A DNA stretch of 64,000 nt from Gammaproteobacteria bacterium. GTDB taxonomy: Bacteria; Pseudomonadota; Gammaproteobacteria; UBA6429; Thiohalophilaceae. A program made the position numbers and the translations under genes. The DNA is taken from NCBI GenBank assembly GCA_030594815.1, contig JAUVEN010000001.1, positions 1 through 64,000 of the forward strand. The letters are read 5' to 3'. Positions 49,593 through 59,358 of the stretch are shown here, piece by piece. The notes under the pieces were generated by a model. The model ran no database searches. It saw nothing but the letters and a program-made list of their open reading frames with translations, and was not told where the DNA came from. Every line of letters starts with the position of its first letter. The stretch's first letter is position 1.

Positions 49593-49799
49593 CGAACACT
49601 GAGAAGCATGATGGCGGCGTTAAATACTTACTCGGAAAAGATCATAAGTGCCAGTAATATAAAAACTGGCACTAAAAAATGCTCATGCACTACGTGTGCA
49701 TTCGGCAACTGCTCTTGCGTTGCTCTAGCTACGCCCGTCTATGGGCTAGTCCGCTTTTTCGCAAGTATTTGCCTTGCCCTCAAGCTTCTCAGCGTCCGA
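49593..49799. repeat. MITE-like inverted-repeat element behind ilvC
   Basis: The arms 49593-49640 and about 49754-49799 are inverted (shared CTGAGAAGC, AAATACTT and AAAAG in order; about 33 of 46 positions agree). Inside are a 9-bp hairpin AGTGCCAGT/ACTGGCACT (49647-49655/49665-49673) and ATGCAC/GTGCAT. CGGCAACTGCTCTTGCGT at 49703-49720 recurs at 11828-11845. No gene is contained. Confidence 0.65.
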
Positions 49800-49818
49800 G
49801 AGGTTAGCTAAATTAAAG

Positions 49819-49840
49819 CCGAGCTTTGCTCGGTTTTTTT
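49819..49840 (+). terminator. intrinsic terminator
   Basis: The stem CCGAGC / GCTCGG with loop TTT and seven T lies between ilvC and the psd-like gene, so the ilv genes and the lipid genes may be separate transcripts. Confidence 0.88.
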
Positions 49841-49872
49841 GACTTTTAAATTTATAAAAACGATAAATTAAC

Positions 49873-50502
49873 ATGGCAGTTTCAAGACACCCGATTATTG
49901 CGAAAGAAGGCTGGCGTTTAATTTTCATCATCAGCCTTATTGTTGCTGCGCTACAGCATTATGTAAGTCACTATGCTGCTATTTTATGGTGTTTACCTTT
50001 AGCGATAGCATGGTTTTATCGTGATCCTCATCGAGCTTTGCCATCCGATCCTTTAGGTTTGGTAAGTCCGGTTGATGGTACGATTATTCTGGCAGAGCCA
50101 CATCCTGATCCTTTTTTGGGACGAGATGCATTTTTGTTTCGTATCTCTATTTCACTCACGGATGTATATTCAATTCGTAGTGTGGTGGAAGGTAAAATTA
50201 TTCAGCAATGGTTGGATCCTGAAGATGATGACGATGATCGTTCGTTAGCGCATGCTATTCAGATAAAAACCGATGAAAATGATGATGTCATGATTGTTTT
50301 AAGACCAGGGCGTTTTTTCAAGCAGCTTAGCTGCGATGCCGTAATCGGACAACGAATTGGTCAGGGAAATCGCTGTGGAATCATTCCCTTTGGTGCTTGT
50401 GTTGATGTTTATGTTCCTGCAAATAGTCGTATAAAAGCAAATATTGGTGATCGTGTTAAGGCGGGAACAACTCGCCTGGCTTCTTTAAAGCACCATTCAT
50501 AA
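49873..50502 (+). CDS. phosphatidylserine decarboxylase-like protein, probably inactive
   Basis: The 209-residue protein follows the short (archaetidylserine-type) Psd layout: IAKEGW start, a membrane segment (about 15-46), FYRDPHRALP, SPVDG with the conserved Asp, and a C-terminal lipoyl-like end. Two hallmark residues differ from the family consensus as I know it. DVHVNR is DVYSIR (Tyr at 99), and the self-cleavage FGS is FGA followed by Cys (175-176). Without that serine the pyruvoyl group cannot form in the usual way. The conserved order ilvC-psd-pssA-leuA argues for a kept but altered role. Confidence 0.75.
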   Translation: MAVSRHPIIAKEGWRLIFIISLIVAALQHYVSHYAAILWCLPLAIAWFYRDPHRALPSDPLGLVSPVDGTIILAEPHPDPFLGRDAFLFRISISLTDVYSIRSVVEGKIIQQWLDPEDDDDDRSLAHAIQIKTDENDDVMIVLRPGRFFKQLSCDAVIGQRIGQGNRCGIIPFGACVDVYVPANSRIKANIGDRVKAGTTRLASLKHHS

Positions 50503-50589
50503 TTAATTGCAAAATCAGTTTTCTTAAACAGGTATTATTGTTGTATGCTTTGCTACAAGATTATACTTTAATAGCTATCAAATATTGCC

Positions 50590-51360
50590 ATGACAAATAA
50601 GACAAACAAAAAGCCGCATCGCGGTATCTATTTATTACCGAATCTTTTTACTACAGCTGCTTTATTCTGTGGTTTCTACGCGATTATTTCCTCGATTAAT
50701 GGCAAATTTGAAACGGCAGCAATCGCCATTTTTGTTGCAATGGTGCTTGATGGCATAGATGGCCGGGTTGCCCGTTTGACCAACACCGAAAGTGATTTTG
50801 GAGCTGAGTTTGATAGTTTGGCTGATATGGTCTCTTTTGGATTAGCTCCAGCATTGATTATCTATTTATGGTCATTATCAACTTTGGGAAAAATAGGCTG
50901 GTTAGTCTCTTTTATTTATGTGGCTTGTGCCGCTTTACGACTCGCTCGTTTTAATACTCAGGCGAGTCATAGTGACAAACGTTATTTTCAAGGTTTAGCC
51001 AGTCCAGCTGCCGCTGCTGTTGTGGCAGGACTCATTTGGAATGGTGAATTGATAAAAGAATTCATTTCTGTGCCGACATTGCAGTACCTTGCCCTTGCTA
51101 CGACGCTACTTGCGGGTTTGTTAATGGTGAGTAATGTTCGCTACCACAGTTTTAAAGGCGTGAATTGGCGTAGTAAAGTGCCATTTTTCACCATTTTGAT
51201 GTTTGTTTTTGCTTTGGTTTTTGTTTCGGCAGAGCCCGCACTCGTCTTATTTGCTGGATTTTTAGTATATGCGTTGTCAGGCCCTATTTTGACGGTAATC
51301 ATGTTACGCCGTCGTCGTGCTGAGCGTGCATTACTTAAACAACAAGATAAGGTCGATTAA
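50590..51360 (+). CDS. pssA: CDP-diacylglycerol--serine O-phosphatidyltransferase
   Basis: The 256-residue membrane enzyme makes phosphatidylserine. The CDP-alcohol motif DG-x2-AR-x8-G-x3-D-x3-D is complete (from DGRVARLTN to EFDSLAD), with about seven helices around it, and the opening GIYLLPNLFTTAALFCGFYA is typical of the short PssA group. It follows the psd-like gene by 87 bases. Confidence 0.94.
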   Translation: MTNKTNKKPHRGIYLLPNLFTTAALFCGFYAIISSINGKFETAAIAIFVAMVLDGIDGRVARLTNTESDFGAEFDSLADMVSFGLAPALIIYLWSLSTLGKIGWLVSFIYVACAALRLARFNTQASHSDKRYFQGLASPAAAAVVAGLIWNGELIKEFISVPTLQYLALATTLLAGLLMVSNVRYHSFKGVNWRSKVPFFTILMFVFALVFVSAEPALVLFAGFLVYALSGPILTVIMLRRRRAERALLKQQDKVD

Positions 51361-51436
51361 GTCACGCTTAGACTTAAAGAACTTGGCAAAATTTGAAACT
51401 CAGGCTATATTACGCGTATGAACACCTCAACTAACA

Positions 51437-51482
51437 GCAAAACCGTAAAAAAGAGCTATGCCCAGCATAGTTTGGGTTTTGC
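51437..51482. repeat. long imperfect hairpin between pssA and leuA
   Basis: GCAAAACC pairs with GGTTTTGC and, inside, CTATGC with GCATAG around CCA. It could be a terminator remnant or part of a repeat element. The rest of the 297-base gap 51361-51657 shows nothing further except the GGAG site before leuA. Confidence 0.5.
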
Positions 51483-51657
51483 CGTGTCCGAAAACTTCAC
51501 CAGCTTCTTACTGCTCCGCCTCCTGCCTTAGGGCATATATAACATAGCGCGTTTTGCTAGGGCGCCTACCTCTTTACTAGCTGAATAATTTGAATGAAAA
51601 CCCTGTTAGATTAATCTGCAGTCCATGGCATAATTGGGCTCAGAATGGAGAAGTAAG

Positions 51658-53220
51658 ATGTCTGATGATAGTAAGAAAGAAAAATTAATTATATTCGATA
51701 CCACGTTGCGTGATGGTGAGCAAAGCCCAGGCGCATCGATGACCAAAGAAGAAAAAGTCCGTATCGCAAAAACGCTTGAGAAAATGCACGTTGATATTAT
51801 TGAAGCAGGCTTTCCAATTGCCAGCCAAGGTGATTTTGAAGGTGTGCAAGCGGTGGCTCAGAGCATTAAAGACAGCACCATTTGTGGATTGGCTCGTGCC
51901 TTGGATAAAGATATTGATCGTGTTGGTGAAGCATTAAAAGGTGCAAACAGCGGTCGTATTCATACCTTCATTGCAACATCACCTATCCACATGCAAATGA
52001 AATTGCGTATGGAGCCTGAGCAGGTCATTGAGCAGGCTGTGCGAGCGGTAAAACGTGCACGTCAATTCACCGATGATGTTGAGTTTTCACCTGAAGATGC
52101 AGGGCGTTCTGAGTCTGAATTCTTGTGTCGTATTTTAGAAGCCGTGATCGATGCCGGTGCTACCACGTTAAATATTCCAGATACTGTTGGTTATAATGTG
52201 CCAGAACAATTTGGTGCTTTAATTAAAACCTTAAGAGAAAACATTCCAAATTCAGATAAAGCCATTTTCTCTGTGCATTGTCATAATGATTTGGGTTTAG
52301 CCGTGGCTAACTCGTTGTCAGCTGTCATGAATGGTGCACGACAAGTTGAATGTACCATCAATGGATTGGGTGAACGCGCTGGTAATGCATCGTTGGAAGA
52401 GATCGTGATGGCCGTACGTACGCGACAGGATATTTTCCCTTGTTCAATTGAGCATATTGATACTACACAGATCGTTCCTGCTTCGCGTTTGGTTTCAAGT
52501 ATTACGGGATTTGCTGTGCAACCCAATAAAGCCATTGTTGGTGCGAATGCTTTTGCTCATGAATCAGGTATTCATCAGGATGGTGTCTTAAAGAATCGTG
52601 AGACTTACGAAATCATGCGTGCAGAAGATGTGGGTTGGTCAGCAAACCGTATGGTTTTGGGCAAACATTCCGGGAGAAATGCTTTTCGAACTCGTTTGCA
52701 GGAATTGGGTGTCGAGTTTAAATCAGAAGATGAATTGAATGATGCTTTTTCTCGCTTTAAAGACTTAGCAGATAAAAAACATGAAATCTTTGATGAGGAT
52801 TTACAGGCTTTAGTTACTGAAACAAGTATAGCAGCAGAAAATGAACGCTGTCGTTTGGTGGCCTTAAAAGTTTGTACTGAAACAGGAGAAACACCTCATG
52901 CCAATATCACATTGAATATTGATGGTGAGGAAAAACTTGCTGAAGCTGAAGGTGGTGGACCGGTAGATGCGACCTTTAAAGCAATAGAGAAAATTGTTAA
53001 TAGCGGTACAGAGTTGCAATTATACTCGGTAAATAATATTACAAGTGGAACGGATGCGCAGGGAGAGGTAACAGTACGTCTTGAAAGAGGGGGGCGTATT
53101 GTTAACGGGCAGGGCGCTGATACTGATATTGTTATTGCTTCAGCTAAATCATATATCAATGCTTTAAACAAGATCATGTTCTCAGCAGAAAGCGAACATC
53201 CACAAGCGGGTGATGTTTAA
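51658..53220 (+). CDS. leuA: 2-isopropylmalate synthase
   Basis: The 520-residue enzyme joins acetyl-CoA with ketoisovalerate, the first step of leucine synthesis. The catalytic domain shows [15 protein letters not shown] and the metal-binding [14 protein letters not shown], and the C-terminal allosteric domain (about 390-510) binds leucine. The ATG at 51658 has GGAG eight bases ahead. A longer frame starting at TTG 51634 is rejected. Confidence 0.97.
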   Translation: MSDDSKKEKLIIFDTTLRDGEQSPGASMTKEEKVRIAKTLEKMHVDIIEAGFPIASQGDFEGVQAVAQSIKDSTICGLARALDKDIDRVGEALKGANSGRIHTFIATSPIHMQMKLRMEPEQVIEQAVRAVKRARQFTDDVEFSPEDAGRSESEFLCRILEAVIDAGATTLNIPDTVGYNVPEQFGALIKTLRENIPNSDKAIFSVHCHNDLGLAVANSLSAVMNGARQVECTINGLGERAGNASLEEIVMAVRTRQDIFPCSIEHIDTTQIVPASRLVSSITGFAVQPNKAIVGANAFAHESGIHQDGVLKNRETYEIMRAEDVGWSANRMVLGKHSGRNAFRTRLQELGVEFKSEDELNDAFSRFKDLADKKHEIFDEDLQALVTETSIAAENERCRLVALKVCTETGETPHANITLNIDGEEKLAEAEGGGPVDATFKAIEKIVNSGTELQLYSVNNITSGTDAQGEVTVRLERGGRIVNGQGADTDIVIASAKSYINALNKIMFSAESEHPQAGDV

Positions 53221-53303
53221 ACCTGCTCAACTAGCTGTAAGACCTGACCTGTTGTTAATCATAGTAACTACAGGTTGGGCTTTAATTCTAATTGGAAATC
53301 ATA

Positions 53304-54083
53304 ATGTCTAATCAACAAAATGCTTACCTGAAAGCAATGGGCATTGATGTTTGGATTGAAAGAAGTCCATCGAATATTTCATCGCCAGAAACCTCACAGA
53401 CTGAAATATCTCATCATGTTGAATCTAATGCCAAGCAAGGCAAACCTATACCTACCCAGGTTCATACAACAGAGCCTCTCATTGTACCGGATGCTAGTGT
53501 AAATATTGATCAGCTTGATTGGCCTGCACTACGTTCAACTGTTGCCGAATGCCTTGACTGTGATTTATCAAAGAGTCGTACAAAAACCATTTTTGGTGCA
53601 GGTAATCAAACTGCTGCATTAATGATTATTGGTGATGCACCGATTGCCGAAGATGAAATTCAAGGTGAACCATTTTCAGGCCAGGCTGGAAAATTACTCA
53701 CCGCAATGTTGAAAGCGATGGGATATCAACGGAATGATGTTTATATTTCAAATTTAGTAAAGTGCCGAACATCTGAAAACCAAGATCCCACAATTGAAGA
53801 AGTCGCAGCATGTGAACCCTATTTAGTAAGGCAAATTAAATTAGTGCAACCAGATTTAATATTGGTGTTAGGCAGTGTTGCTGCACAGTTATTATTAAAA
53901 AGTAAATCTACTTTAAGCAGGTTACGCGGACAGTTACATTATATTGAAGATATTAATATTCCTGTTATTGTATCTTTTGATCCCGCTTACCTTTTACGCT
54001 CACCTAACGAAAAACGTAAAGCATGGGATGATTTACAAACTGCAATGAAAGAGCTCTCTAATATTGCGGCATCAAAAAAATAA
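53304..54083 (+). CDS. uracil-DNA glycosylase, family 4 type
   Basis: The 259-residue protein has a variable N-terminus (1-75), then the iron-sulfur UDG fold: ECLDCDLSKSRTKTIFGAG, GDAPIAEDEIQGEPFSGQAGKLL, YISNLVKCR and EVAACEPYLVRQI. The cysteines in CLDC, KCR and AACE are the expected cluster ligands. The active-site loop reads GDAPI where the family usually has GEAPG. It precedes rimI, as in many gammaproteobacteria. Confidence 0.9.
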   Translation: MSNQQNAYLKAMGIDVWIERSPSNISSPETSQTEISHHVESNAKQGKPIPTQVHTTEPLIVPDASVNIDQLDWPALRSTVAECLDCDLSKSRTKTIFGAGNQTAALMIIGDAPIAEDEIQGEPFSGQAGKLLTAMLKAMGYQRNDVYISNLVKCRTSENQDPTIEEVAACEPYLVRQIKLVQPDLILVLGSVAAQLLLKSKSTLSRLRGQLHYIEDINIPVIVSFDPAYLLRSPNEKRKAWDDLQTAMKELSNIAASKK

Positions 54084-54108
54084 GCAGGTTAGGATAAGAT
54101 AAAAACGA

Positions 54109-54588
54109 ATGAGTGCTATTCTTCAAACATCAAATTCAGATTATAGCTTTCGTGTGATGATGGAAGATGATCTTGATGATGTGATTGCCATTGAAGAGTC
54201 TGTTTATCCCTTTCCCTGGACGCGTGGAATTTTCCATGACTGCTTAAATATTGGCTATGTTTGCAGAGTCTTACTGCATAAAGAAAAAATTATTGCTTAT
54301 AGCATTATATCTGTCGCTGCAGATGAGTCTCATCTCTTAACTATTGTTGTTGCTAAAGATGAACAAAGAAAAGGTCACGGCAAAAAAATGTTAGATGAAA
54401 TGATTCGTGTCGCAAAAATACATGCTGCTAACATCATGTATCTTGAGGTTCGTGCATCTAATAAAGCCGCCACTCAACTTTATCACGACAATGGCTTTAA
54501 CGAGTTGGGGATAAGAAATGACTACTATCCGGCTGAAAATGGACGTGAAGATGCGCTCGTATTCGCTCTCGAACTAAACTTTAGCTAG
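54109..54588 (+). CDS. rimI: ribosomal protein S18 alanine N-acetyltransferase
   Basis: The 159-residue GNAT acetyltransferase has an acetyl-CoA loop EQRKGHGKKMLDEM, the string MYLEVRASNKAATQLYHDNGF and the substrate loop YYPAENGREDALVF that marks RimI. It lies 25 bases behind the UDG gene. Confidence 0.94.
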   Translation: MSAILQTSNSDYSFRVMMEDDLDDVIAIEESVYPFPWTRGIFHDCLNIGYVCRVLLHKEKIIAYSIISVAADESHLLTIVVAKDEQRKGHGKKMLDEMIRVAKIHAANIMYLEVRASNKAATQLYHDNGFNELGIRNDYYPAENGREDALVFALELNFS

Positions 54589-54606
54589 TCACATAATTAG
54601 TGTTTG

Positions 54607-54828
54607 CTAGGCTGAGACAATATCCGGGTGTAGCCCTTTATGATGTAATTTATCCATGACTAACATTGGTATATTGAAATGCTCTTCATACTCAACGAGC
54701 ATGTCATGTGGGCTTGCGGTATTTAATTCAACATTGGTCACATGTGGTAGAGCAGACATTAATGCTTTTAATTCACCAAGTGTTTTTTTGTCGAGTTCTT
54801 CATCAATATAAACTTGAATAGTATGCAT
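54607..54828 (-). CDS. small conserved-looking hypothetical protein
   Basis: The 73-residue product alternates beta and alpha segments (MHTIQVYIDEELD, LKALMSALPHVTNVELN, HDMLVEYEEHFNIPMLVM) and could adopt a ferredoxin-like HMA-type fold, but it lacks a CxxC metal site. A strong ribosome binding site AAGGGG precedes the ATG at 54828, so this start is preferred to the in-frame ATG at 55011. It converges with rimI. I recognise no named family. Confidence 0.7.
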   Translation of the reverse strand: MHTIQVYIDEELDKKTLGELKALMSALPHVTNVELNTASPHDMLVEYEEHFNIPMLVMDKLHHKGLHPDIVSA

Positions 54829-54984
54829 GGCAGACCCCTTATAACTTTCTGCAATTAAAAAATTCCATAAACTAATGACATTCCTTACATTGGTATAGTT
54901 AAGAATATAAAAAAGATCAAGAAAATCTGTACTATTTTTACAAAAGTTATCGTTATTTATTGAATATAAAATTGAGCATATAAA

Positions 54985-55800
54985 ATGAAAACTCGAAGCT
55001 GGAATACACAAGATATTGTTTTAATAGTACGTAACATTGCTAAAGAAGAATTGCTGCCTCGCTTTTCTAAAATGAAAGCGAAAAAAAAGGGTGATGGTTC
55101 ATTAATTACAGAAGCTGATCTTGCAGTACAAAATAGAATTGAGGCAGAGTTAAAACAACTGGATGCTGATATTTTATTTTTAGGTGAAGAAATGCCTGAG
55201 GAAATGCAAAAAGACATATTAAAGCAAAAAAATAATGCAATCTGGATATTGGATCCTCTGGATGGTACAACAAACTTTGCAGCTGGAATTCCCTACTATG
55301 CGATTTCACTGGCATTAATTGAAGAGGGGCAGGTTGCGCTAGGAATTGTTTATGACCCAGAACGTGATGAATGTTTTATTGCTGAAAAAAATCTTGGTGC
55401 AAGTTTGCAACATGCTGAACTCGAATATAAAAAACTAAATGGCAATGCTGATGATATAAAACTAAAAGATGCAGTGGCTTGTATAGATTTAAAACGTTTA
55501 CCTGAACATTTAGCGATCAATTTAATATCTAAACATCCATTTCGATCTCAACGAAGTTTTGGCAGTGTTGCATTAGATTGGTGTTGGTTAGCTGCGGGCC
55601 GATTTGACGTGTATTTACACGGTAAGCAGAACTTATGGGATTATGCTGCCGGGCATTTGGTCTTTTCTGAAGTAGGCGGACAGTCTTGCACACTGGATGG
55701 CGATCCTGTCTTTATCAATCAACTGACTCCAAGAGTTGGTATCGGAGCCTTAAATTCTCCCTTATTCAATGAGTGGACAGATTGGTTGGGGGTTAGCTGA
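54985..55800 (+). CDS. inositol monophosphatase-family phosphatase
   Basis: The 271-residue protein has the metal-binding motifs of the lithium-sensitive phosphatase superfamily: GEEMPEE, the string WILDPLDGTTNFAAGIPYYA, and the C-terminal LWDYAAGHLVFSEVGG. It may be a SuhB/IMPase or a CysQ-type (PAP phosphatase) enzyme; the DPLDGTTNF form favours the inositol phosphatase side. It is a single gene. Confidence 0.88.
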   Translation: MKTRSWNTQDIVLIVRNIAKEELLPRFSKMKAKKKGDGSLITEADLAVQNRIEAELKQLDADILFLGEEMPEEMQKDILKQKNNAIWILDPLDGTTNFAAGIPYYAISLALIEEGQVALGIVYDPERDECFIAEKNLGASLQHAELEYKKLNGNADDIKLKDAVACIDLKRLPEHLAINLISKHPFRSQRSFGSVALDWCWLAAGRFDVYLHGKQNLWDYAAGHLVFSEVGGQSCTLDGDPVFINQLTPRVGIGALNSPLFNEWTDWLGVS

Positions 55801-55896
55801 GGCAAGTGAATGTTTAGATAATCTATTTTCAGTGCCTAAAGATGCTCATTTTCATGTAAAATGGCGCGGTTTTATATACAACTGAGAAATTAATCA

Positions 55897-57480
55897 ATGC
55901 CATCGTTTTTAGAAGAACTCAATCGACGCAGGACCTTTGCGATTATTTCGCATCCTGATGCGGGTAAAACCACGCTAACTGAAAAGCTACTGTTATACGG
56001 ACGGGCTATCCAGGCTTCTGGCACGGTTAAAGGTAAAAAGTCTGATCGTCATGCCACCTCAGATTGGATGGAACTGGAAAAACAACGGGGGATCTCAGTA
56101 ACCTCTGCAGTAATGCAGTTTCCTTATAAAGACTGCATTATTAATTTATTAGATACTCCTGGCCATGAGGATTTTTCAGAAGATACTTATCGAACACTAA
56201 CTGCGGTTGATTCAGCTTTAATGGTGATCGATTGTGCAAAAGGGGTAGAAGATCGCACGATTAAATTAATGGACGTTTGTCGATTACGTGATACTCCGAT
56301 CCTGACTTTTATCAATAAGCTGGATCGAGAAGGTCGTGATCCAATTGAGTTGATGGATGAAGTTGAAGACATCTTAAAAATTAAATGTGCTCCCATTACC
56401 TGGCCTATTGGTATGGGTAAAAGACTTAAAGGTGTCTTTCATTTGTATAATAATTCAGTCCATCTTTTTAGTGCAACTCATGGCGGCAAGATTCAACAAG
56501 GTGAAATTATCCAGGGGCTTGATAATCCTAAGTTGAACGAAGTGTTAGGTGAAGACGTGGTTGCCGAATTACGTGATGAAATTGAGTTGGTGAAAGGCGC
56601 GAGCCATGAATTTAATCAGGAAGAATTTTTAGCGGGAAAACTGACTCCTGTATTTTTCGGTTCTGCGACTAATAATTTTGGTATTGAAGAATTATTAGAT
56701 TATTTTGTTTCTGCCGCCCCCGGCCCACAAGCACGTGCTACACATGAGCGTGAAGTGAAACCGGAAGAAGAAAAATTCAGTGGTTTTATTTTTAAAATCC
56801 AGGCAAATATGGATCCATCGCATCGTGACCGCGTTGCTTTCATGCGCGTATGTTCTGGAACCTATGAGCAGGGCATGAAACTCAAACATGTTCGTATCAA
56901 TAAAGATGTGAAAATTGCCAATGCAATAACTTTTATGGCGAGAGAGCGGGAGAATGTTGAACAAGCCTTTCCTGGCGATATTATTGGGTTGCATAACCAT
57001 GGCACAATTCAAATTGGAGATACCTTTACACAGGGTGAATCCCTTAAATTCAGTGGTATTCCAAATTTTGCACCAGAATTATTCCGCCGTGTACGTTTAA
57101 AAGATCCTCTCAAGATGAAAGCCTTGCAAAAGGGCCTGGATCAGTTGAGTGAAGAGGGTGCAACGCAGGTATTTCGGCCTTTAAATAATAATGATGTAAT
57201 TGTTGGTGCGGTCGGTGTACTGCAGTTTGATGTTGTTGCATTTCGCTTAAAGGAAGAATACAGCGTTGAATGTGGATTTGAGGCTGTTAATGTTAATACC
57301 GCACGTTGGGTCGAATGTGCAGATGAAAAAATGTTAAGCGATTTGACGAAAAAAGCGGCAGATAACCTGGCATTAGATGCAGGGGGAAGCTTGACCTACC
57401 TTGCTCCTACGCGAGTTAATCTGGATTTAACCATTGAGCGTTGGCCAGATGTGGATTTTAGAGCCACAAGAGAACACTAA
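55897..57480 (+). CDS. prfC: peptide chain release factor 3
   Basis: The 527-residue GTPase releases RF1 and RF2 from the ribosome after termination. The G1 motif [16 protein letters not shown]3 [16 protein letters not shown] and G4 NKLDRE are intact, and the C-terminal RF3 domain (about 400-527) is complete. Length matches E. coli. Confidence 0.97.
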   Translation: MPSFLEELNRRRTFAIISHPDAGKTTLTEKLLLYGRAIQASGTVKGKKSDRHATSDWMELEKQRGISVTSAVMQFPYKDCIINLLDTPGHEDFSEDTYRTLTAVDSALMVIDCAKGVEDRTIKLMDVCRLRDTPILTFINKLDREGRDPIELMDEVEDILKIKCAPITWPIGMGKRLKGVFHLYNNSVHLFSATHGGKIQQGEIIQGLDNPKLNEVLGEDVVAELRDEIELVKGASHEFNQEEFLAGKLTPVFFGSATNNFGIEELLDYFVSAAPGPQARATHEREVKPEEEKFSGFIFKIQANMDPSHRDRVAFMRVCSGTYEQGMKLKHVRINKDVKIANAITFMARERENVEQAFPGDIIGLHNHGTIQIGDTFTQGESLKFSGIPNFAPELFRRVRLKDPLKMKALQKGLDQLSEEGATQVFRPLNNNDVIVGAVGVLQFDVVAFRLKEEYSVECGFEAVNVNTARWVECADEKMLSDLTKKAADNLALDAGGSLTYLAPTRVNLDLTIERWPDVDFRATREH

Positions 57481-57561
57481 TCATCTGATAAGGTGAGATT
57501 TGTTTATCTTTTCATTCCAAAACAATTACTTTTAACTCATTGTTTTAATTGGTTTTTAAAT

Positions 57562-57590
57562 AAAAAAGGAGCTTAAAAGCTCCTTTTTTT
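57562..57590 (+). terminator. intrinsic terminator of prfC
   Basis: A perfect stem AAAAAAGGAGCTT / AAGCTCCTTTTTT with loop AA and extra T lies 80 bases behind prfC. Confidence 0.88.
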
Positions 57591-57683
57591 ATTTATGCTG
57601 TGAAATTAGTGTCAACCAATCCTGTAAGTACGCGTTGTTATTAATAACGATGCGAAAATAATTACAATACAGGAGCCAGTCTC

Positions 57684-58343
57684 ATGACCCCCTTCTTTAT
57701 TAAAGTTACCGTTTTAAATTTATTACTAGCAGCCACCATTCCGGCCATAGCTGAAGAAACAAGCCCCGAACCTGTTCCATCTGGTTTCCCATCTAAAGGT
57801 GAACGTATTAATGCACAGCTTGATCGTTTGGGAGATCAAATTGATCAAAAGTTTGACCAACGGGGTGAAAATATTAATAACTGGCTTGATCAACGTGCAG
57901 CAAGAGCAGAAGAAAACGGGTATGAGCGTTTGGCCACTCGTCTGGATAATAAAGGAGATCGAATAGAAAGTCGTTTGGATAACAAGGGCGATCGTGTTGA
58001 GAATCGATTGGATAATAAAAGTGATCGTATTACCAACCGTTTAGACAAAAAAGGTGATCGAATAGAAAAACTATTTGAACATCGAGACGGTTCGATGACC
58101 GCAGGACCGCGTGAACGTAGTGATGAGAGAAAAACTCGTCGTATGGTGCGTTATAGTCAAAATATGAATGAGCTAATGGATCGACGAGAACAATATATAA
58201 ATATTCATATGGATCATCGTGCCGATAGAGCTTCGGAACATGGGCCCGACATGTTAGCTGTACGTTTAAATCGCAATGCTGATCCTATCGAGCGTTATAT
58301 GAATCGCCGAGTTGAACATGTACATCGTATAAGTCAAAGATAA
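57684..58343 (+). CDS. exported hendecad-repeat protein
   Basis: The 219-residue protein has a signal peptide (about 1-23, ending AIAEE) and a highly charged helical body. Residues 86-129 are four tandem 11-residue units of the form RLDNKGDRIES (33-bp DNA repeats at 57939-58070), flanked by looser copies. Hendecads favour right-handed coiled coils, so a rod or membrane-lining helix is possible. No family function is known to me. A terminator separates it from the sigma-factor operon that follows. Confidence 0.75.
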   Translation: MTPFFIKVTVLNLLLAATIPAIAEETSPEPVPSGFPSKGERINAQLDRLGDQIDQKFDQRGENINNWLDQRAARAEENGYERLATRLDNKGDRIESRLDNKGDRVENRLDNKSDRITNRLDKKGDRIEKLFEHRDGSMTAGPRERSDERKTRRMVRYSQNMNELMDRREQYINIHMDHRADRASEHGPDMLAVRLNRNADPIERYMNRRVEHVHRISQR

Positions 58344-58388
58344 GTCGCTAAGATCATGTCGTATCCCCAACTGTGCTATTGTGTGCCA

Positions 58389-58420
58389 CCGGCCGAAGAT
58401 TCGCTCTCGGCCGGATTTTT
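58389..58420 (+). terminator. intrinsic terminator behind the repeat protein gene
   Basis: The stem CCGGCCGA / TCGGCCGG has a 10-base loop and is followed by ATTTTT. It rules out a sigma-factor gene start at 58356 and favours 58452 or 58470. Confidence 0.8.
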
Positions 58421-58451
58421 AAATAAAGTATTCAATTCAAATGAATCTATC

Positions 58452-59015
58452 ATGGTACCAAAAGCACGTATGAGTGTAGATGCACATAATCTGGAACAAT
58501 TTTTAAAGCAGGTTGAAAAGCGCGCGTACCGTATGGCCCACATTGCGACATCAAATGTAGATGATGCCTTGGATATTGTTCAGGATGCGATGTTAGTTTT
58601 AGCGAGTAAGTATGCGACCCGCAGTAAAGAGGAGTGGCCGCCATTATTTCATCGAATATTACAAAATAAAATTCGAGATCACTACCGACGTCAAAAGGTA
58701 CGTAATGTTTTTCAAAATTGGTTCGGTTCGGATGAAGAAGGAGTAGAAGAAGATCCAATTCAGTTCATTGCAGATGATAAGGTTCATGATCCAATAAGAA
58801 AAATTAGTGGCGAACAAGAAATGGCCGATTTGGAATCTGCACTACAGACTTTACCTGCCAGACAGCAACAAACATTCTTATTACGTGCGTGGGAAGGGTT
58901 AGATGTCAAGCAAACAGCTGCGGCCATGGGTATAACGACAGGTAGCGTTAAAACCCATTACTCAAGAGCATTACAGGCATTAAAGAAACAATTAGGTAAA
59001 GCAGAAAATGAATAA
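58452..59015 (+). CDS. RNA polymerase sigma-70 family factor (ECF-like)
   Basis: The product of about 187 residues has sigma region 2 (AYRMAHIATSNVDDALDIVQDAML, PLFHRILQNKIRDHYRR) and region 4 (ALQTLPARQQQTFLLRAWEGL, ITTGSVKTHYSRALQALKK). The start is ATG 58452 or 58470; the longer frame from 58356 crosses a terminator. The following DUF3619 gene overlaps by eight bases and is a candidate membrane partner. The regulon is unknown. Confidence 0.9.
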   Translation: MVPKARMSVDAHNLEQFLKQVEKRAYRMAHIATSNVDDALDIVQDAMLVLASKYATRSKEEWPPLFHRILQNKIRDHYRRQKVRNVFQNWFGSDEEGVEEDPIQFIADDKVHDPIRKISGEQEMADLESALQTLPARQQQTFLLRAWEGLDVKQTAAAMGITTGSVKTHYSRALQALKKQLGKAENE

Positions 59016-59358
59016 GCCAGAAGAGTTTGAGATAAAAGCAAAATCATTACTAAATGAAAGTCTTGATGATTTAGAGCCTGCTATTACTCGACGCTTACAG
59101 CAAGCACGTTATGCGGCTCTGGAAAAAGATAAGCCTCGTCCTATCCGGGCTTTTTATCCCCAGGCAATATCAGCTATGTTTGCGGTGACTATTATTTCAG
59201 CAAGTTTATATTTTTACTATGATAGCAATGCATTAAATAATACAGAACTTGCTATGGAAGCAGATATTGAAATGCTAATGGCAAATGAAAGTCTGGATCT
59301 AATAGAAGATTTTGAATTTATGCAATGGCTGGCGGAGTCTGAAGAACATGCGGGCTAA
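59008..59358 (+). CDS. DUF3619-like single-span membrane protein, possible anti-sigma factor
   Basis: The 116-residue protein has a cytoplasmic helical N-terminus (NESLDDLEPAITRRLQQAR), one membrane helix (about 50-68) and an acidic outer segment. DUF3619 proteins regularly follow such sigma genes and are suspected to hold the sigma factor inactive at the membrane. The overlap with the sigma gene fits stoichiometric expression. The function is inferred from position. Confidence 0.75.
   Translation: MNKPEEFEIKAKSLLNESLDDLEPAITRRLQQARYAALEKDKPRPIRAFYPQAISAMFAVTIISASLYFYYDSNALNNTELAMEADIEMLMANESLDLIEDFEFMQWLAESEEHAG

Noticed and set aside
57939-58070. Possible CRISPR-like spacing of 33-bp repeats
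   Set aside because: The repeats are contiguous without spacers and lie in frame in a protein gene.
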